Assembly: GCA_964403335.1 (NCBI GenBank)
Contig: CAYOFI010000009.1
Span: forward strand, 1 to 62,225
Length of the DNA: 62,225 bases
Source of the DNA: CAZYAK01 sp964403335
Lineage (GTDB): Bacteria > Patescibacteriota > Gracilibacteria > Peribacterales > Peribacteraceae
Reading direction: 5' to 3'
Shown here: positions 17,018 through 25,220 of the stretch, piece by piece
Layout of the letters: each line of letters opens with the position of its first letter
Numbering within the stretch: position 1 is the first letter of the stretch
Notes under the pieces: generated by a model
Seen by the model: the letters and a program-made list of their open reading frames with translations, nothing else
Told to the model about the DNA's origin: nothing
The model's database searches: none
Translations under genes and position numbers: made by a program

Positions 17018-17380
17018 CTAGCGCACTTCCTCGGCCTTGCAGAAATTCCCCGCGCACCGCGCCCGGAGCGGAATGCACGAGACGCACGTCGTCATGCTCA
17101 GGCCGGAACATTGCGTTTCATAGGCGTCCAATTCCTGCCGCAAACCCGGCAATGCATCTTTGCGGACCGCTTCCCCGCATGTCGTGTAGGAGCCGCATCC
17201 GTTCACGAACAGCGTGCAGTCCGCGTCGGCAGTACACGATGCGGACATCTTCACCGCGTCGTCGATTTGTACGCGGCGGCTTTGGCACGCGAGCACCGGC
17301 TGTTGGCGTTGAATGTACACAGTCGCCACAAAGAGGAAGGCGATGGCGAAGAAGAAGAAAAGCAGGCGGGAGCGAGTCAT
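17018..17380 (-). CDS. Cysteine-rich exported or membrane-anchored protein
   Basis: This is a 120-residue protein of unrecognised family. It has a basic N-terminus and one strong hydrophobic segment (FFFFAIAFLFVATVYI, about 7-23), followed by an exported region with ten cysteines spaced as pairs (CTADADC, TTCVSC, CAGNFC). The pattern suggests a disulfide-stabilised small domain. The ATG at 17380 is chosen because upstream codons of the longer frame come from the adjacent repeat element. It lies immediately upstream (minus strand) of the SLH gene and may be cotranscribed with it. Confidence 0.7.
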   Translation of the reverse strand: MTRSRLLFFFFAIAFLFVATVYIQRQQPVLACQSRRVQIDDAVKMSASCTADADCTLFVNGCGSYTTCGEAVRKDALPGLRQELDAYETQCSGLSMTTCVSCIPLRARCAGNFCKAEEVR

Positions 17381-17408
17381 GCTGGAAGGAAGGGTACTCC
17401 TGAGAGGA

Positions 17409-17494
17409 GAAATCGAAGAAATCAAGGAAATCGAAGAAATCGAGGAGAACTTCCATTCCTCGATTTCCTTGATTTCTTCGAAGTCCTCGATTTC
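17409..17494. repeat. GAAATCGAG-family inverted repeat, copy 2
   Basis: The left arm is four 9-nt units (GAAATCGAA, GAAATCAAG, GAAATCGAA, GAAATCGAG) plus GA. The loop is GAACTTCCAT. The right arm is TCCTCGATTTC and onward, with TTCGAAGTC. It abuts the stop codon of the M16 peptidase (17498) and lies about 30 nt from the next start. Confidence 0.88.
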
Positions 17495-17497
17495 TTT

Positions 17498-18757
17498 TCA
17501 AGAAATCAGTTCCCCCAACTTCCCACGATCCTCCTCCTTCCCAATCACCACCAACCGCATCTCCGACGGCTTCAAGAGTTTGCGTGCCAGGACGTCGATC
17601 TGGCTTTTTGAGACCTTATCAATCTCCGCCAAATATTCTTCGATCGTGCGGGTTTGGGGATAGAGCAATTCTTGCTTGCCGTAAAAATGTGCGCGCTCTT
17701 CGCTGTCTTCCAGGCCAAGGGTGATCTTCCCCTTCAGATATTCCTTGGCACGTTGCACTTCTTCATCTGTCACGCCGTCCTTGGCGCAGACGTCGTATTC
17801 ATGTCGGATGGCTTTAATGGCTTCATGCAGGCGCGACTGATCCACGCCCGCGCGTGTGGATAATGATCCTGCATCCAGATAATTATCCGTCTCCGTCGCG
17901 ATGTAGTAACAGAGGCCGTGCGCTTCGCGGATATTGAGGAACATGCGGGAGCTCATGTTGCCGCCCAAAATCACCGCGAGCAGTTTGTGCGCGAAATGAT
18001 CTTTGTCGAGCGAACTCACGCCCGGCACGCCTACGACCAAGTGTGCTTGTTCCGTATTCTTCGTCCGCAGAAAAATTTTCTCCGTGCCGTATTTAGTGAG
18101 CGGCTCGAACGTGCGCGAATGTTTGCCGTCCGATTTTCCGAAGAACTTCTCCGTCAATTCCAGCGCGCGTTTTTGCGTGATGTTTCCCGCGAAGGTCACG
18201 ACCAGGTTCTGCGCGGAATACAGATCGTCTTTGTGCTTCTGGAAATCCGCCTGCGTCACGTTGCGGATCAACTGCTCCGTGCCGATGGTGTCCCAGCCCA
18301 GAGGGTGGTCGCCAAACAGCAGTTCCTCAAAGTCCCATCCCGCGCGGTACATGGGCGTGTCTTGGTACATGCGCTCTTCTTCCATGATCACGCCGCGCTC
18401 TTTTTCGATCTCCTCGGGCGGGAATGTGGCGTTGAGGAGCATGTCCGAGAGCACATCGCACGCCAGTTCCACCTCCGCAGAAGCCACCTTCACGTAGTAC
18501 CCGGCATATTCCTTTCCTGTAAAGGCATTGAAGTCACCGCCGACCCCGTCGATTGCCGCGCTGACTTCCTTGGTATTGCGGTACTTTTTGCCGCCTTTGA
18601 AGAACATGTGCTCCAAAAAGTGGCTGATGCCGCGTTCGGCGTTCGTCTCATAACGCGATCCTGCGCCGGCAAACACCAAAACGGTCACGGAAGCTGTTCC
18701 CGTGCTGGGTGCGGTGATGACGCGGAGTCCGGAGGGGAGGGTATCGAGGGTGAACAT
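17498..18757 (-). CDS. M16 family zinc peptidase (processing-peptidase type)
   Basis: This is an inverzincin metalloprotease of the mitochondrial-processing-peptidase/YmxG type. The 419 residues are the normal single-chain length. The zinc motif HxxEH is H46-F-L-E49-H50 in GISHFLEHMFFKGG. The downstream acidic helix (EEIEKERGVIMEEERMYQD, about 115-135) supplies the third ligand. The C-terminal half (AHGLCYYIATETDNYLDAGS) is the inactive homologous domain. There is no signal peptide, so it is probably cytoplasmic. It likely degrades short or unfolded peptides. Confidence 0.92.
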   Translation of the reverse strand: MFTLDTLPSGLRVITAPSTGTASVTVLVFAGAGSRYETNAERGISHFLEHMFFKGGKKYRNTKEVSAAIDGVGGDFNAFTGKEYAGYYVKVASAEVELACDVLSDMLLNATFPPEEIEKERGVIMEEERMYQDTPMYRAGWDFEELLFGDHPLGWDTIGTEQLIRNVTQADFQKHKDDLYSAQNLVVTFAGNITQKRALELTEKFFGKSDGKHSRTFEPLTKYGTEKIFLRTKNTEQAHLVVGVPGVSSLDKDHFAHKLLAVILGGNMSSRMFLNIREAHGLCYYIATETDNYLDAGSLSTRAGVDQSRLHEAIKAIRHEYDVCAKDGVTDEEVQRAKEYLKGKITLGLEDSEERAHFYGKQELLYPQTRTIEEYLAEIDKVSKSQIDVLARKLLKPSEMRLVVIGKEEDRGKLGELIS

Positions 18758-18829
18758 GGGGTGAACCTAGCAGGTCCGTCCCGCCCCCGAAAGGGGAGCC
18801 TGTGCGTCTACAATCCGTGTCATTTCCTC

Positions 18830-18858
18830 TTGTCCCTGAGGTATTCTTCTCGTACCAT
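18830..18858 (+). promoter_or_regulatory. Possible promoter giving a near-leaderless rpmH transcript
   Basis: TTGTCC (18830-18835) and TACCAT (18853-18858) are spaced by 17 nt. Transcription would begin about 3 nt before the rpmH ATG at 18868. An alternative -10 (TACAAT, 18809-18814) lies further upstream but lacks a clear -35. Confidence 0.35.
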
Positions 18859-18867
18859 CTCCCGGCA

Positions 18868-19023
18868 ATGCTCCGCAAATTGAAATGGCGCCGGCGTCTT
18901 CGCAAGCACGGGTATCTCACCCGTAGCGCGACCAAAAAAGGCCGCCAAGTCCTGGCCAGGCGTCGCCGCCAGGGCCGCAAGCGCCTCACCGTCAGCCACC
19001 GGCAGAAGAAAACGGGAAAATAG
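18868..19023 (+). CDS. rpmH: 50S ribosomal protein bL34
   Basis: This is a 51-residue basic protein of the large subunit. It carries the bL34 signature RKHGYLTRSATKKGRQVLARRR followed by GRKRLTV. The ATG at 18868 is chosen because it gives the family length; a GTG 66 nt upstream would add an unrelated leader. In most bacteria rpmH is followed by rnpA and yidC and lies near the origin. Here neither follows, so the usual cluster has been broken up. Confidence 0.93.
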   Translation: MLRKLKWRRRLRKHGYLTRSATKKGRQVLARRRRQGRKRLTVSHRQKKTGK

Positions 19024-19064
19024 ATCCTGGTTGTGGATTTGTGCCTTTCTTTCCTATTTCCGCA

Positions 19065-19145
19065 GGAAGTGGTCAGTGGTTAGTGGGTAGTACCTACACC
19101 TTTGCTTTGCGACTAGCCACTATCCACTGACCACTAGCCACTATA
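19065..19145. repeat. GTGGTCAGT-family inverted repeat
   Basis: The left arm (19069-19092, GTGGTCAGTGGTTAGTGGGTAG) and right arm (19113-19145, CTAGCCACTATCCACTGACC...) are degenerate reverse complements built of 6-8 nt units. It fills the space between rpmH and the next membrane-protein gene. The left arm is preceded by GGAAGT, as in the AATTGAAA family spacer. Confidence 0.75.
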
Positions 19146-19156
19146 CAATTCCCGCC

Positions 19157-19462
19157 ATGCTCAAATTCGTGCAGCAGCTGTCGGCGTTCTTCTTTTATGC
19201 CTTGGGCACGTCGTTTTTTGTGGCGTATCTGTTGCTGCGCAATGACGTGTGGGCCGATTGGTCAGCACTCTGGCTGCAGACAGCGGATCTTCCGTTCGCA
19301 TTTTCCGCCATTCTCTACGGCGGACTGAGTTTGTATTTCAGTTTGGCCTTGCCCGGTTCAACGTCAAAAAAACTGCTCTGGTGGATCGGGATTCCGCTGT
19401 TGGCGTTGTTCACCCTGGTGGTGGTGTTGAATTTCTGGGGAGTGGGGCCTTTGGCTAATTGA
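19157..19462 (+). CDS. Small three-helix membrane protein, unknown
   Basis: The 101-residue protein has three predicted membrane segments (about 7-27, 45-65 and 75-96) and no recognised family motif. Its last codons (AAT TGA) are supplied by the left arm of an AATTGAAA-family repeat. It lies downstream of rpmH in the same direction, in the place where rnpA is normally found, but it has none of the basic RNase P protein features. Confidence 0.7.
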   Translation: MLKFVQQLSAFFFYALGTSFFVAYLLLRNDVWADWSALWLQTADLPFAFSAILYGGLSLYFSLALPGSTSKKLLWWIGIPLLALFTLVVVLNFWGVGPLAN

Positions 19463-19555
19463 AAATTGAGAATGAAAAATTGAAAATTTTGGAAGTAATT
19501 CTGATCACAAGATCACTTCCATAATTTTCAATTCTCAATTTTCCATTTTCAATTC
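19457..19555. repeat. AATTGAAA-family inverted repeat, copy 2
   Basis: The left arm (19457-19490) and right arm (19523-19555) are degenerate reverse complements. The spacer contains GGAAGT at its left and ACTTCCAT at its right, itself a short inverted repeat. The arms supply the stop codons of both convergent flanking genes. Confidence 0.88.
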
Positions 19556-20097
19556 GTATATTTCACCTCTACATCCTCCACCCCAGCATCCATATTCGTT
19601 TTCCTTGCCGCTAAAAACAAATAATCACTCAATCGGTTCAGGAAGATCAATACTTGATCGTTGATGAGCTCTTCACGCTGCAACGTCACCACCAAGCGTT
19701 CGGCTCTTCGGCAGACGGTGCGGGCGTGGTGCAGGTGGGCGCTTGCGGGGGTTCCGCCCGGGAGCAGAAAACTTTTTTGCGGAGAGAGAAGTGCTTCCAG
19801 CGCGACGATACTGATTTCCAGATCCAACACGTGTGCGGGATTGATGCGGTCCTGTTTGCTTTTCTGTTCCAGCGGCGTCGCCAAATCTCCACCCACGCGG
19901 AAGAGCGCGTGCTGAACGGCGTTGATCTTCTCGCGCATCGTTGCGGGTAATTCCGTATGCGCCAGGACGATTCCCAGAATCGCATTCAATTCATCCACGG
20001 TGCCGCATGCCTGTATGCGCACCGAATCCTTCGGAACACGCTGCGGTCCGTACAGCCCGGTCATTCCTGTATCACCGGTTTTCGTGACGATGGACAT
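19549..20097 (-). CDS. PduO-type cob(I)alamin adenosyltransferase
   Basis: The enzyme adenosylates cob(I)alamin to make coenzyme B12. The 182-residue helical protein shows the PduO signatures: an N-terminal TKTGDTGMTGLYG ATP-binding loop, ACGTVDELNAILG near 32-44, LLPGGTPASAHLHHARTVCRRAER near 112-135, and the C-terminal LNRLSDYLFLAAR. No B12 synthesis, uptake or B12-dependent enzyme gene is visible in the window, so the source and use of the cofactor are open. The final codons lie in an AATTGAAA repeat arm. Confidence 0.92.
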   Translation of the reverse strand: MSIVTKTGDTGMTGLYGPQRVPKDSVRIQACGTVDELNAILGIVLAHTELPATMREKINAVQHALFRVGGDLATPLEQKSKQDRINPAHVLDLEISIVALEALLSPQKSFLLPGGTPASAHLHHARTVCRRAERLVVTLQREELINDQVLIFLNRLSDYLFLAARKTNMDAGVEDVEVKYTN

Positions 20098-20100
20098 GGA

Positions 20101-20198
20101 AATTGAAAATGGAAAATGGAGAATTGAAAATTCGGCAGGAGCTCAGAAATCGAGGGTACTTCCATAATTTTCCATTTTCAATTCTCAATTTTCAATTC
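20101..20198. repeat. AATTGAAA-family inverted repeat, copy 3
   Basis: The left arm is 20101-20133 and the right arm 20166-20198. The spacer ends with TACTTCCAT before the right arm, as in copy 2. The right arm encodes the last residues (LKIEN) and the stop of PheT. The left arm ends just before the adenosyltransferase start codon. Confidence 0.85.
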
Positions 20199-22655
20199 CT
20201 GCACAATCTTGTCATGAACCGTCTTCGCTTCCTCTTCCGTCAGCGTCCGCTCTGGCGCGCGGTAGGTGAACCGCACCGTCAATTTGTACTCCTCTTTGGG
20301 CAGATCTTTACCGGCGTAGAGGTCGACGACCGCGACGTGTTCCAAGAGCGGATCAGCCGCACGCAATCGCTGCAACAGCGGGCCCGCTTGCTCGCGGTGG
20401 CTGAGCGGCAGCGTGACGTCGTACGTGATGGCGGGGAATTGCGGGACGGCGGTGGGCAGGCGGATGACGGGGGTGAGGGCCAGGATCGCATCCAGGTCGA
20501 TCGTCGCCGCCGCGGCACGATGACGCAGGGAGAAGCGGTCACGAACATCGGGATGGATTTCGAACAGAGAGCCGACGGGGATGGAGGGTGTGTCGGGCGC
20601 GAAGGCATCTTTGCGGATGGGGCGCAGGAGCAGTTCACCGCAGCGCCCGGGGTGCGCGTAGGGACCGGCGGGATTCGCGGGCGTGACGTCGAGCGTGTAG
20701 CCCAGCTTGCTGACGAGGACCGACAGGTCGCGTTTGAGGACCAAGAGCGGCTCGTCCAGCAGCGTCGCATCGCCGCGCAGATCGGCGACAAGCATGGAGA
20801 GTTCGGATCTCTCCTCTTTTCCTTTCATGAAGACATGCGCGATATGGAACGTTTTCAGTGTGTTGCCTGCGTTGAGCAAGTTGCGCTCGGCATGTGCGAG
20901 GAGGGAGGGGAGTGTGCTGACGTGCAGCATGCTCAGTTCTTCACCGATCGGATTCTCCACCTCGACCGCCGTTGCGGGATCGAATCCCGCGCGCTTCAGG
21001 AGCGCCGGGCCGATGAACGAGACGGGGAGGATTTCGGTGTACGCGCTTTCCTTCAGTGAGTCGCAGATCGTCCAGAGCCGCGTCTCATGATGCGGGAGCT
21101 GAGAGATTGCGGTGGGCATCGTCGCCTTGATCGCATCGTAGCCATAGACACGGCCGATCTCTTCCACCAAGTCGTGCGTGCCGCGGATGTCGCCCAGGCG
21201 ATAGAGAGGGGGAGTCACGATGAGAGTTGCGGATGTGTTCTTTGTCGATGACGTCGCGGGTTTACTGGTTTTTGGTTTTTGGTTTTTGGTTTTTTTCTTC
21301 ACCTCAAATTCCAGCGATTCCAGAATCCTGATTACTTCTTTTTCAGGGACACTGATGCCGAGCATCCGGTCGACGATTTCCAGCGGCAGATCAATCGCCT
21401 TCGCTTTACCGTCCTCGCCCCAGCTTTCGCGCTTGCTGGCGATGCGCGCGCCGGGGACGTGCGCCAAGAACAGTTCGATGGCGCGGTCCAATCCGATGTT
21501 GGCCATGATTTTGGGCACGCCTTTCTCGTAGACAGTTGCGGCATCTGTGCGGTGCCCCGTGGAGATGACCGCTTTGCGGATGGCGACGGGGTCGGGGATG
21601 GCGGCGTGCAGATACATCCGGCGCGTGGTGGGCTTGGTGGAACTGCGGAGGCCTCCCATGATTCCCAGAAGATCGAAGATCCCTTCGTCATCACTCAAGA
21701 TGATCGCGCCGTCGGGGAGTTTGCGGTCCACGCCATCAAGCGTCGTCACCGTCTCGCCGGCCTTGGAGGCACGCATATGCACGTCGCCGCGGATGTCGTC
21801 CGCATCAAAGCAGTGCAGCGGAATGCCTAGCTCCGTCGCCACGTAGTTGGTGATGTCGATGGGCAGGTTGATGGATCTCCAGCCGGTGGCCTCCAACCGC
21901 TCCTTCATCCACAGCGGTGTTTCACCGATGCCATCGACCTCAATCAAGATCGCTTCATAACGGGGTACGAGGGACTTGTCGTCGACGATGCACTTGAACG
22001 GTATCGCCTTCGTCGATGTGGGGAACTTTGCTTTCTTCGGTTGTGCCTTTGCCTTGCCCAATCCCAGTGCCGCGAATTCGCGCGCAAATCCCACATGCGA
22101 GAACAAATCGGCACGGTGCGTGATGGCGTGATTGTCGATGTGAATCACGGTGTCTTTCATGCTCAAGTAGTCCTTCAACGGCGCTCCTACTCCCTCTGCG
22201 CCTTCGCCCAAGTCGATGATCGGGCGCTCGCCGTCTTCGGGTTTGGCGGGAAAGCGCGATCCCAGTTCCAACTCTTCCGCCGCGCAGATCATGCCTTCGC
22301 TCGGCTCGCCGCGGATGGCGGTTTTTTCCAGCGTCATCACTTCATTGCCGTGCCACTTCACCGTTGCGCCCACGTGCGCCATCGCCACGCGCATGCCCGC
22401 GCGGACGTTCGTTCCTCCGCACACGACGTTCTTGTTTCCGTCATCGGTCTCCACCACGCAGAGCATCAAGCGGTCGGCCTTCGGATGTTTTTTCACCTCC
22501 GCCACGCGCCCGACGACGACGCGATCCAAATATTTTCCCTGCACTTCTATGTCGTCCACTTCCGCGACACCCGCGGTGACGCGGCGCGAGATTTCGTCGG
22601 GGTCTGTGGTGGTAAGGCTGACGAAATCCGAAAGCCAGTTGAGGGAGAGTTTCAT
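20178..22655 (-). CDS. pheT: Phenylalanine-tRNA ligase beta subunit
   Basis: PheT pairs with PheS to charge tRNA-Phe. The 825-residue protein has the standard order: an N-terminal OB-type tRNA-binding domain (about 40-150, VVVGRVAEVKKHPKADRL), a B3/B4 editing domain (about 210-385), a B5 domain (about 400-500), the catalytic-like core (about 500-700) and the ferredoxin-fold anticodon-binding domain (about 735-820, TYDVTLPLSHREQAGPLLQRLR). Inside B5, residues 452-463 (KKKTKNQKPKTSKP) come from a TTTTTGG tandem repeat at 21265-21297, an in-frame insertion absent from typical PheT. pheS is not adjacent, which is unusual. Confidence 0.96.
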   Translation of the reverse strand: MKLSLNWLSDFVSLTTTDPDEISRRVTAGVAEVDDIEVQGKYLDRVVVGRVAEVKKHPKADRLMLCVVETDDGNKNVVCGGTNVRAGMRVAMAHVGATVKWHGNEVMTLEKTAIRGEPSEGMICAAEELELGSRFPAKPEDGERPIIDLGEGAEGVGAPLKDYLSMKDTVIHIDNHAITHRADLFSHVGFAREFAALGLGKAKAQPKKAKFPTSTKAIPFKCIVDDKSLVPRYEAILIEVDGIGETPLWMKERLEATGWRSINLPIDITNYVATELGIPLHCFDADDIRGDVHMRASKAGETVTTLDGVDRKLPDGAIILSDDEGIFDLLGIMGGLRSSTKPTTRRMYLHAAIPDPVAIRKAVISTGHRTDAATVYEKGVPKIMANIGLDRAIELFLAHVPGARIASKRESWGEDGKAKAIDLPLEIVDRMLGISVPEKEVIRILESLEFEVKKKTKNQKPKTSKPATSSTKNTSATLIVTPPLYRLGDIRGTHDLVEEIGRVYGYDAIKATMPTAISQLPHHETRLWTICDSLKESAYTEILPVSFIGPALLKRAGFDPATAVEVENPIGEELSMLHVSTLPSLLAHAERNLLNAGNTLKTFHIAHVFMKGKEERSELSMLVADLRGDATLLDEPLLVLKRDLSVLVSKLGYTLDVTPANPAGPYAHPGRCGELLLRPIRKDAFAPDTPSIPVGSLFEIHPDVRDRFSLRHRAAAATIDLDAILALTPVIRLPTAVPQFPAITYDVTLPLSHREQAGPLLQRLRAADPLLEHVAVVDLYAGKDLPKEEYKLTVRFTYRAPERTLTEEEAKTVHDKIVQELKIEN

Positions 22656-22772
22656 GCCGGGAGAGTATACCGCATTTCGACCAGATCCGAGTCCTTCGCT
22701 TCAGCAAGACCTCCTTCTTGCACGGGAATGCCGCGGACGGTAGCGTTTCCACGTTTCCCTTCCCTCGATCCC

Positions 22773-23075
22773 ATGTTTTTTCATAAAAAAGCGCCCCATA
22801 AGCCGGGCTGCCTGGCCTTCCAAATAGGAGCATCCGTGCTTCTTGCGATCGCCGCGATCGCCGCACTCGTCGGTTTGATCGTCGCGCACTATGACCCGTC
22901 GGACGGCGCGCTCGTCTTCGGCACGCCGGCGTCGTCACTCTCCATCGTGGCGTTCTCCATCACGGTGGCGCTGCTCATGGCCCAGTGCAAAATGTGCATG
23001 ACGCAATGCGATGTCTGCGACATGTCGCCTTCACCCATGCCGATGCTGTCGATCGGCAAGAAAAAGAAGAAATAA
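22773..23075 (+). CDS. Small two-helix membrane protein with a cysteine cluster
   Basis: The 100-residue product has two membrane segments (about 15-38 and 50-69), then a cytoplasmic or external CKMCMTQCDVC motif (four cysteines near 71-81) and a Lys-rich C-terminus. No family was recognised. The cysteine spacing could bind a metal or be palmitoyl-like surface chemistry; I cannot distinguish these. The ATG at 22773 is chosen because the longer frame is a shadow of pheT. It is divergent from pheT. Confidence 0.65.
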   Translation: MFFHKKAPHKPGCLAFQIGASVLLAIAAIAALVGLIVAHYDPSDGALVFGTPASSLSIVAFSITVALLMAQCKMCMTQCDVCDMSPSPMPMLSIGKKKKK

Positions 23076-23198
23076 TCTTCACGTCGATGATGAACGGCCG
23101 TGCCTTGCAAGAGGTGCGGTCGTTTTTTGCACATCTAAAAAACGTGTCACAGCCCCCTGCGACACGCCTTCGTGATGTGATCCGCCTCCTGCAACCCT

Positions 23199-23696
23199 CT
23201 AATCTGCGGCCGCGGCATTGATGCCGCTCTCCGCAAGTGTGGTCAATGTCTGGTTGGCTCCACCCTCTTCATCCAATGTCGCCTGCAACAGATCGGCAAC
23301 GTCAGTCATTCCCAGTTGTTGTGCGTACGTCCGTGCGCATCCATACCCCGCCATCTCGTAATGTTCTACGCGCTGCGCCGCCCCGATGAGCGCCGAGTCG
23401 CGCACGTCGTCTTCCATATTCGCCTTCATCGCTTCATCTCCTTCCAGCAGCAATCCCTTGATGCCGTTGCATGTTTTTCGCTTCGCGGGTTTGTGGAGGA
23501 TTTTGAAAGCACGCTCCAGTCGCACCACTTGTCCTTCCGTCTCTTTCAAGTGTCCTTCAAACGCCGCCCGCAGTTTGGGGTCCGTCGCCTTCTTCGCCAT
23601 CTTCGGCAGCGCTTTCAGAATGCGGTGCTCGGCATCGTAGAGATCTTCCATTTCATGGAGGAGCAGGTCATCAAGTGTCGTGAGTTTCTTCGGCAT
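23199..23696 (-). CDS. YciE/DUF892 ferritin-like protein
   Basis: This is a 165-residue four-helix protein of the YciE/YciF (DUF892) ferritin-like family, often stress-associated. It begins MPKKLTTLDDLLLHEMEDLYDAEHR, with E and D/E-x-x-H positions that match the family's di-metal ligands. The QRVEHYEMAGYGCARTYA helix near 107-124 supplies the second half of the site. The ATG at 23696 is chosen to match the family N-terminus; upstream residues of the longer frame are unrelated. A direct enzymatic role has not been established for the family. Confidence 0.88.
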   Translation of the reverse strand: MPKKLTTLDDLLLHEMEDLYDAEHRILKALPKMAKKATDPKLRAAFEGHLKETEGQVVRLERAFKILHKPAKRKTCNGIKGLLLEGDEAMKANMEDDVRDSALIGAAQRVEHYEMAGYGCARTYAQQLGMTDVADLLQATLDEEGGANQTLTTLAESGINAAAAD

Positions 23697-23873
23697 ACGT
23701 GGGATTAAGGGGGAGAAAGCAGTGAAAAGACGCCTCATGCTCCGGCCGTAGCAGCCGCATCTCTGAAGGCGTCTGTACCGGCATTGGTGACGAGGGTGGT
23801 GGGGGTTTCTTACAAAGAGTTTTTGTAGAGCATATTCCTGCACAAGAGGATTTTTTGTATTGTTTTGTTGGGC

Positions 23874-23908
23874 CCTTCGACTCACTGCGTTTGCTCAGGG
23901 TCATTCGC
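23874..23908. repeat. CCTTCGACTC...GCTCAGGG palindromic repeat
   Basis: CCCTTCGACTCACTGCGTTTGCTCAGGG resembles the widespread dispersed bacterial palindromes with CCTTCGA and TCAGG ends. A related copy with two halves is at 45666-45725. It is non-coding and lies between the DUF892 gene and tRNA-Ser. Confidence 0.5.
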
Positions 23909-23968
23909 CTCGCTCAAAAAAAAGTCTCGTGGTTTGCCATGAGCGAGCTCCTCGCGTAGCGAGTGCGA

Positions 23969-24064
<96 letters not shown>

Positions 24065-24121
24065 GTGCGGCTAGCCGCGTACCCGAGCGAAGCGAGTGGT
24101 ACACGGTGGGGCGCACTATGA

Positions 24122-24150
24122 CATAAAATGAGAGCACACAAAAGGCTCAA
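24122..24150 (-). promoter_or_regulatory. Possible promoter of tRNA-Ser
   Basis: On the minus strand, TTGAGC (24150-24145) and TTTATG (24127-24122) are 17 nt apart and about 60 nt upstream of the tRNA. The match to consensus is moderate. Confidence 0.3.
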
Positions 24151-24178
24151 GAGTGACATTCCCTACAGGAGATTTTCC

Positions 24179-24388
24179 TCAGATCGACTTTCCCGCCTGC
24201 AATCTCTTCGCCAAGGTGCGCAGATAGCTGGTGGAGACCTTCATGCGGACGTACGTGCCCGTTTTGGGGTCGAAGACGCGCTTGTTTTGGATGTTCGCCT
24301 TAAACGTGCGGCGGGTGTGGCGCATGGAGTGGCTGCGGGTGTTGCCGAAGCCTGTTTTCTTGCCGGTTTTGACGCACATGCGAGCCAT
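24179..24388 (-). CDS. rpmB: 50S ribosomal protein bL28
   Basis: This is a 69-residue basic protein of the large ribosomal subunit. It starts MARMCVKTGKKTGFGNTRSHSMRHTRRTF, the bL28 N-terminus (CxxTGKK...GNxxSHS), and ends in the conserved VRMKVSTSYLRTL region. The ATG at 24388 gives the family length, and longer frames read into the adjacent repeat. It is divergent from the site-2 protease across an AATTGAAA hairpin, with the repeat arm directly upstream of the start codon. Confidence 0.94.
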   Translation of the reverse strand: MARMCVKTGKKTGFGNTRSHSMRHTRRTFKANIQNKRVFDPKTGTYVRMKVSTSYLRTLAKRLQAGKSI

Positions 24389-24390
24389 AT

Positions 24391-24512
24391 AAATTGAAAA
24401 TTGATGATTGAAAATTGAAAATGTCGTAGGCTCCCTAGGAGCTGTACGAGGCTCTTCAAAGCCTGCATAGCTTACAAGGCAATTCTCAATTGTCAATTTT
24501 CAATTCTCAATT
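24391..24512. repeat. AATTGAAA-family inverted repeat, copy 4
   Basis: The left arm is 24391-24421 and the right arm 24480-24512. The ~58-nt spacer lacks the CTTCCAT core but contains its own short palindromes (CTCCTAGGAG-like). It lies between the two divergent start codons of rpmB and the site-2 protease, within about 7 nt of each. Confidence 0.82.
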
Positions 24513-24518
24513 TCATTC

Positions 24519-25190
24519 ATGTTCTTCGATCCTATCGCCATTCTGGCCATTCTTATCGCCCTCACGGTCCATGAGTGGTCCCATGCGTACGTCGCGACCC
24601 GCCTCGGCGATCCTACTCCGCATAACGAAGGCCGGCTCACATTGAACCCCATCGCGCACTTGGATCCATTGGGTGCCCTCCTCTTTTTGACGGCGGGATT
24701 CGGATGGGCAAAACCGGTCCCTGTGAACCCTTCCTACTTCCGCGATCCACGCACGGGCATGCTCCTCACCGTTGCCGCGGGACCGTTCAGTAACTTGATC
24801 ATCGCCTTCGTGTGTTTTGTGGGTTTGTCGTTCATAGCTCAAGGGCCTGAAGGTGCGGGCTCGGTGTGGGCGCTCTTGGACATGTCGGGCGGCGGATCAA
24901 TCGGACAAGTGTTCTTGGTTCGTCTTCTCGCATCGTCGCTTTTCGTCAATTTGGGACTGATGGCGTTCAACCTCATTCCCATCGCGCCGCTGGATGGCTC
25001 GAAAGTCTTGGAGGCCTTCATTCCGCTGCGATACCAAGATCAATACGAAACCTTTATGCGTAACGGCCCGTACATTTTGTTCGGGCTCCTCATCGCCGAA
25101 CACTTCCTGCACATTCCGCTGCTCTCACGATGGATCATCGCGATCATGGACTCCGTGCTTTGGGTGTTTCAGGGGGTCGTTCCATGGTGA
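24519..25190 (+). CDS. Site-2 protease family (M50) membrane metallopeptidase
   Basis: This is an intramembrane zinc protease of the minimal YwhC-like type. The 223-residue protein has six hydrophobic segments. The zinc motif HExxH is HEWSH in TVHEWSHAYVA near residues 16-25. The distal ligand motif is IAPLDGSKV near 155-163, and GWAKPVPVNP is the family's conserved loop. No PDZ domain is present. Substrates are unknown; this group often cleaves signal-peptide remnants or anti-sigma factors. The start abuts the right arm of a repeat, so the mRNA leader may be structured. Confidence 0.9.
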   Translation: MFFDPIAILAILIALTVHEWSHAYVATRLGDPTPHNEGRLTLNPIAHLDPLGALLFLTAGFGWAKPVPVNPSYFRDPRTGMLLTVAAGPFSNLIIAFVCFVGLSFIAQGPEGAGSVWALLDMSGGGSIGQVFLVRLLASSLFVNLGLMAFNLIPIAPLDGSKVLEAFIPLRYQDQYETFMRNGPYILFGLLIAEHFLHIPLLSRWIIAIMDSVLWVFQGVVPW

Positions 25191-25220
25191 GGTGGAACGG
25201 TCGTTTTTGGCTTTGGGATC

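Noticed and set aside
17399..17500. Short frames reading EIEEIKEIEE or MEVLLDFFDFL in the 9-nt repeats
   Set aside because: Because the unit is nine bases, any frame stays open and gives periodic peptides; there are no domains or start signals beyond the repeat.
19549..20200. Cobalamin riboswitch upstream of the adenosyltransferase gene
   Set aside because: The upstream space is occupied by the AATTGAAA hairpin; no B12-box-like sequence was seen.
21200..22655. Split or frameshifted pheT because of the Lys-rich insert
   Set aside because: The frame is continuous and all domains are in order on both sides; the insert is an in-frame repeat.
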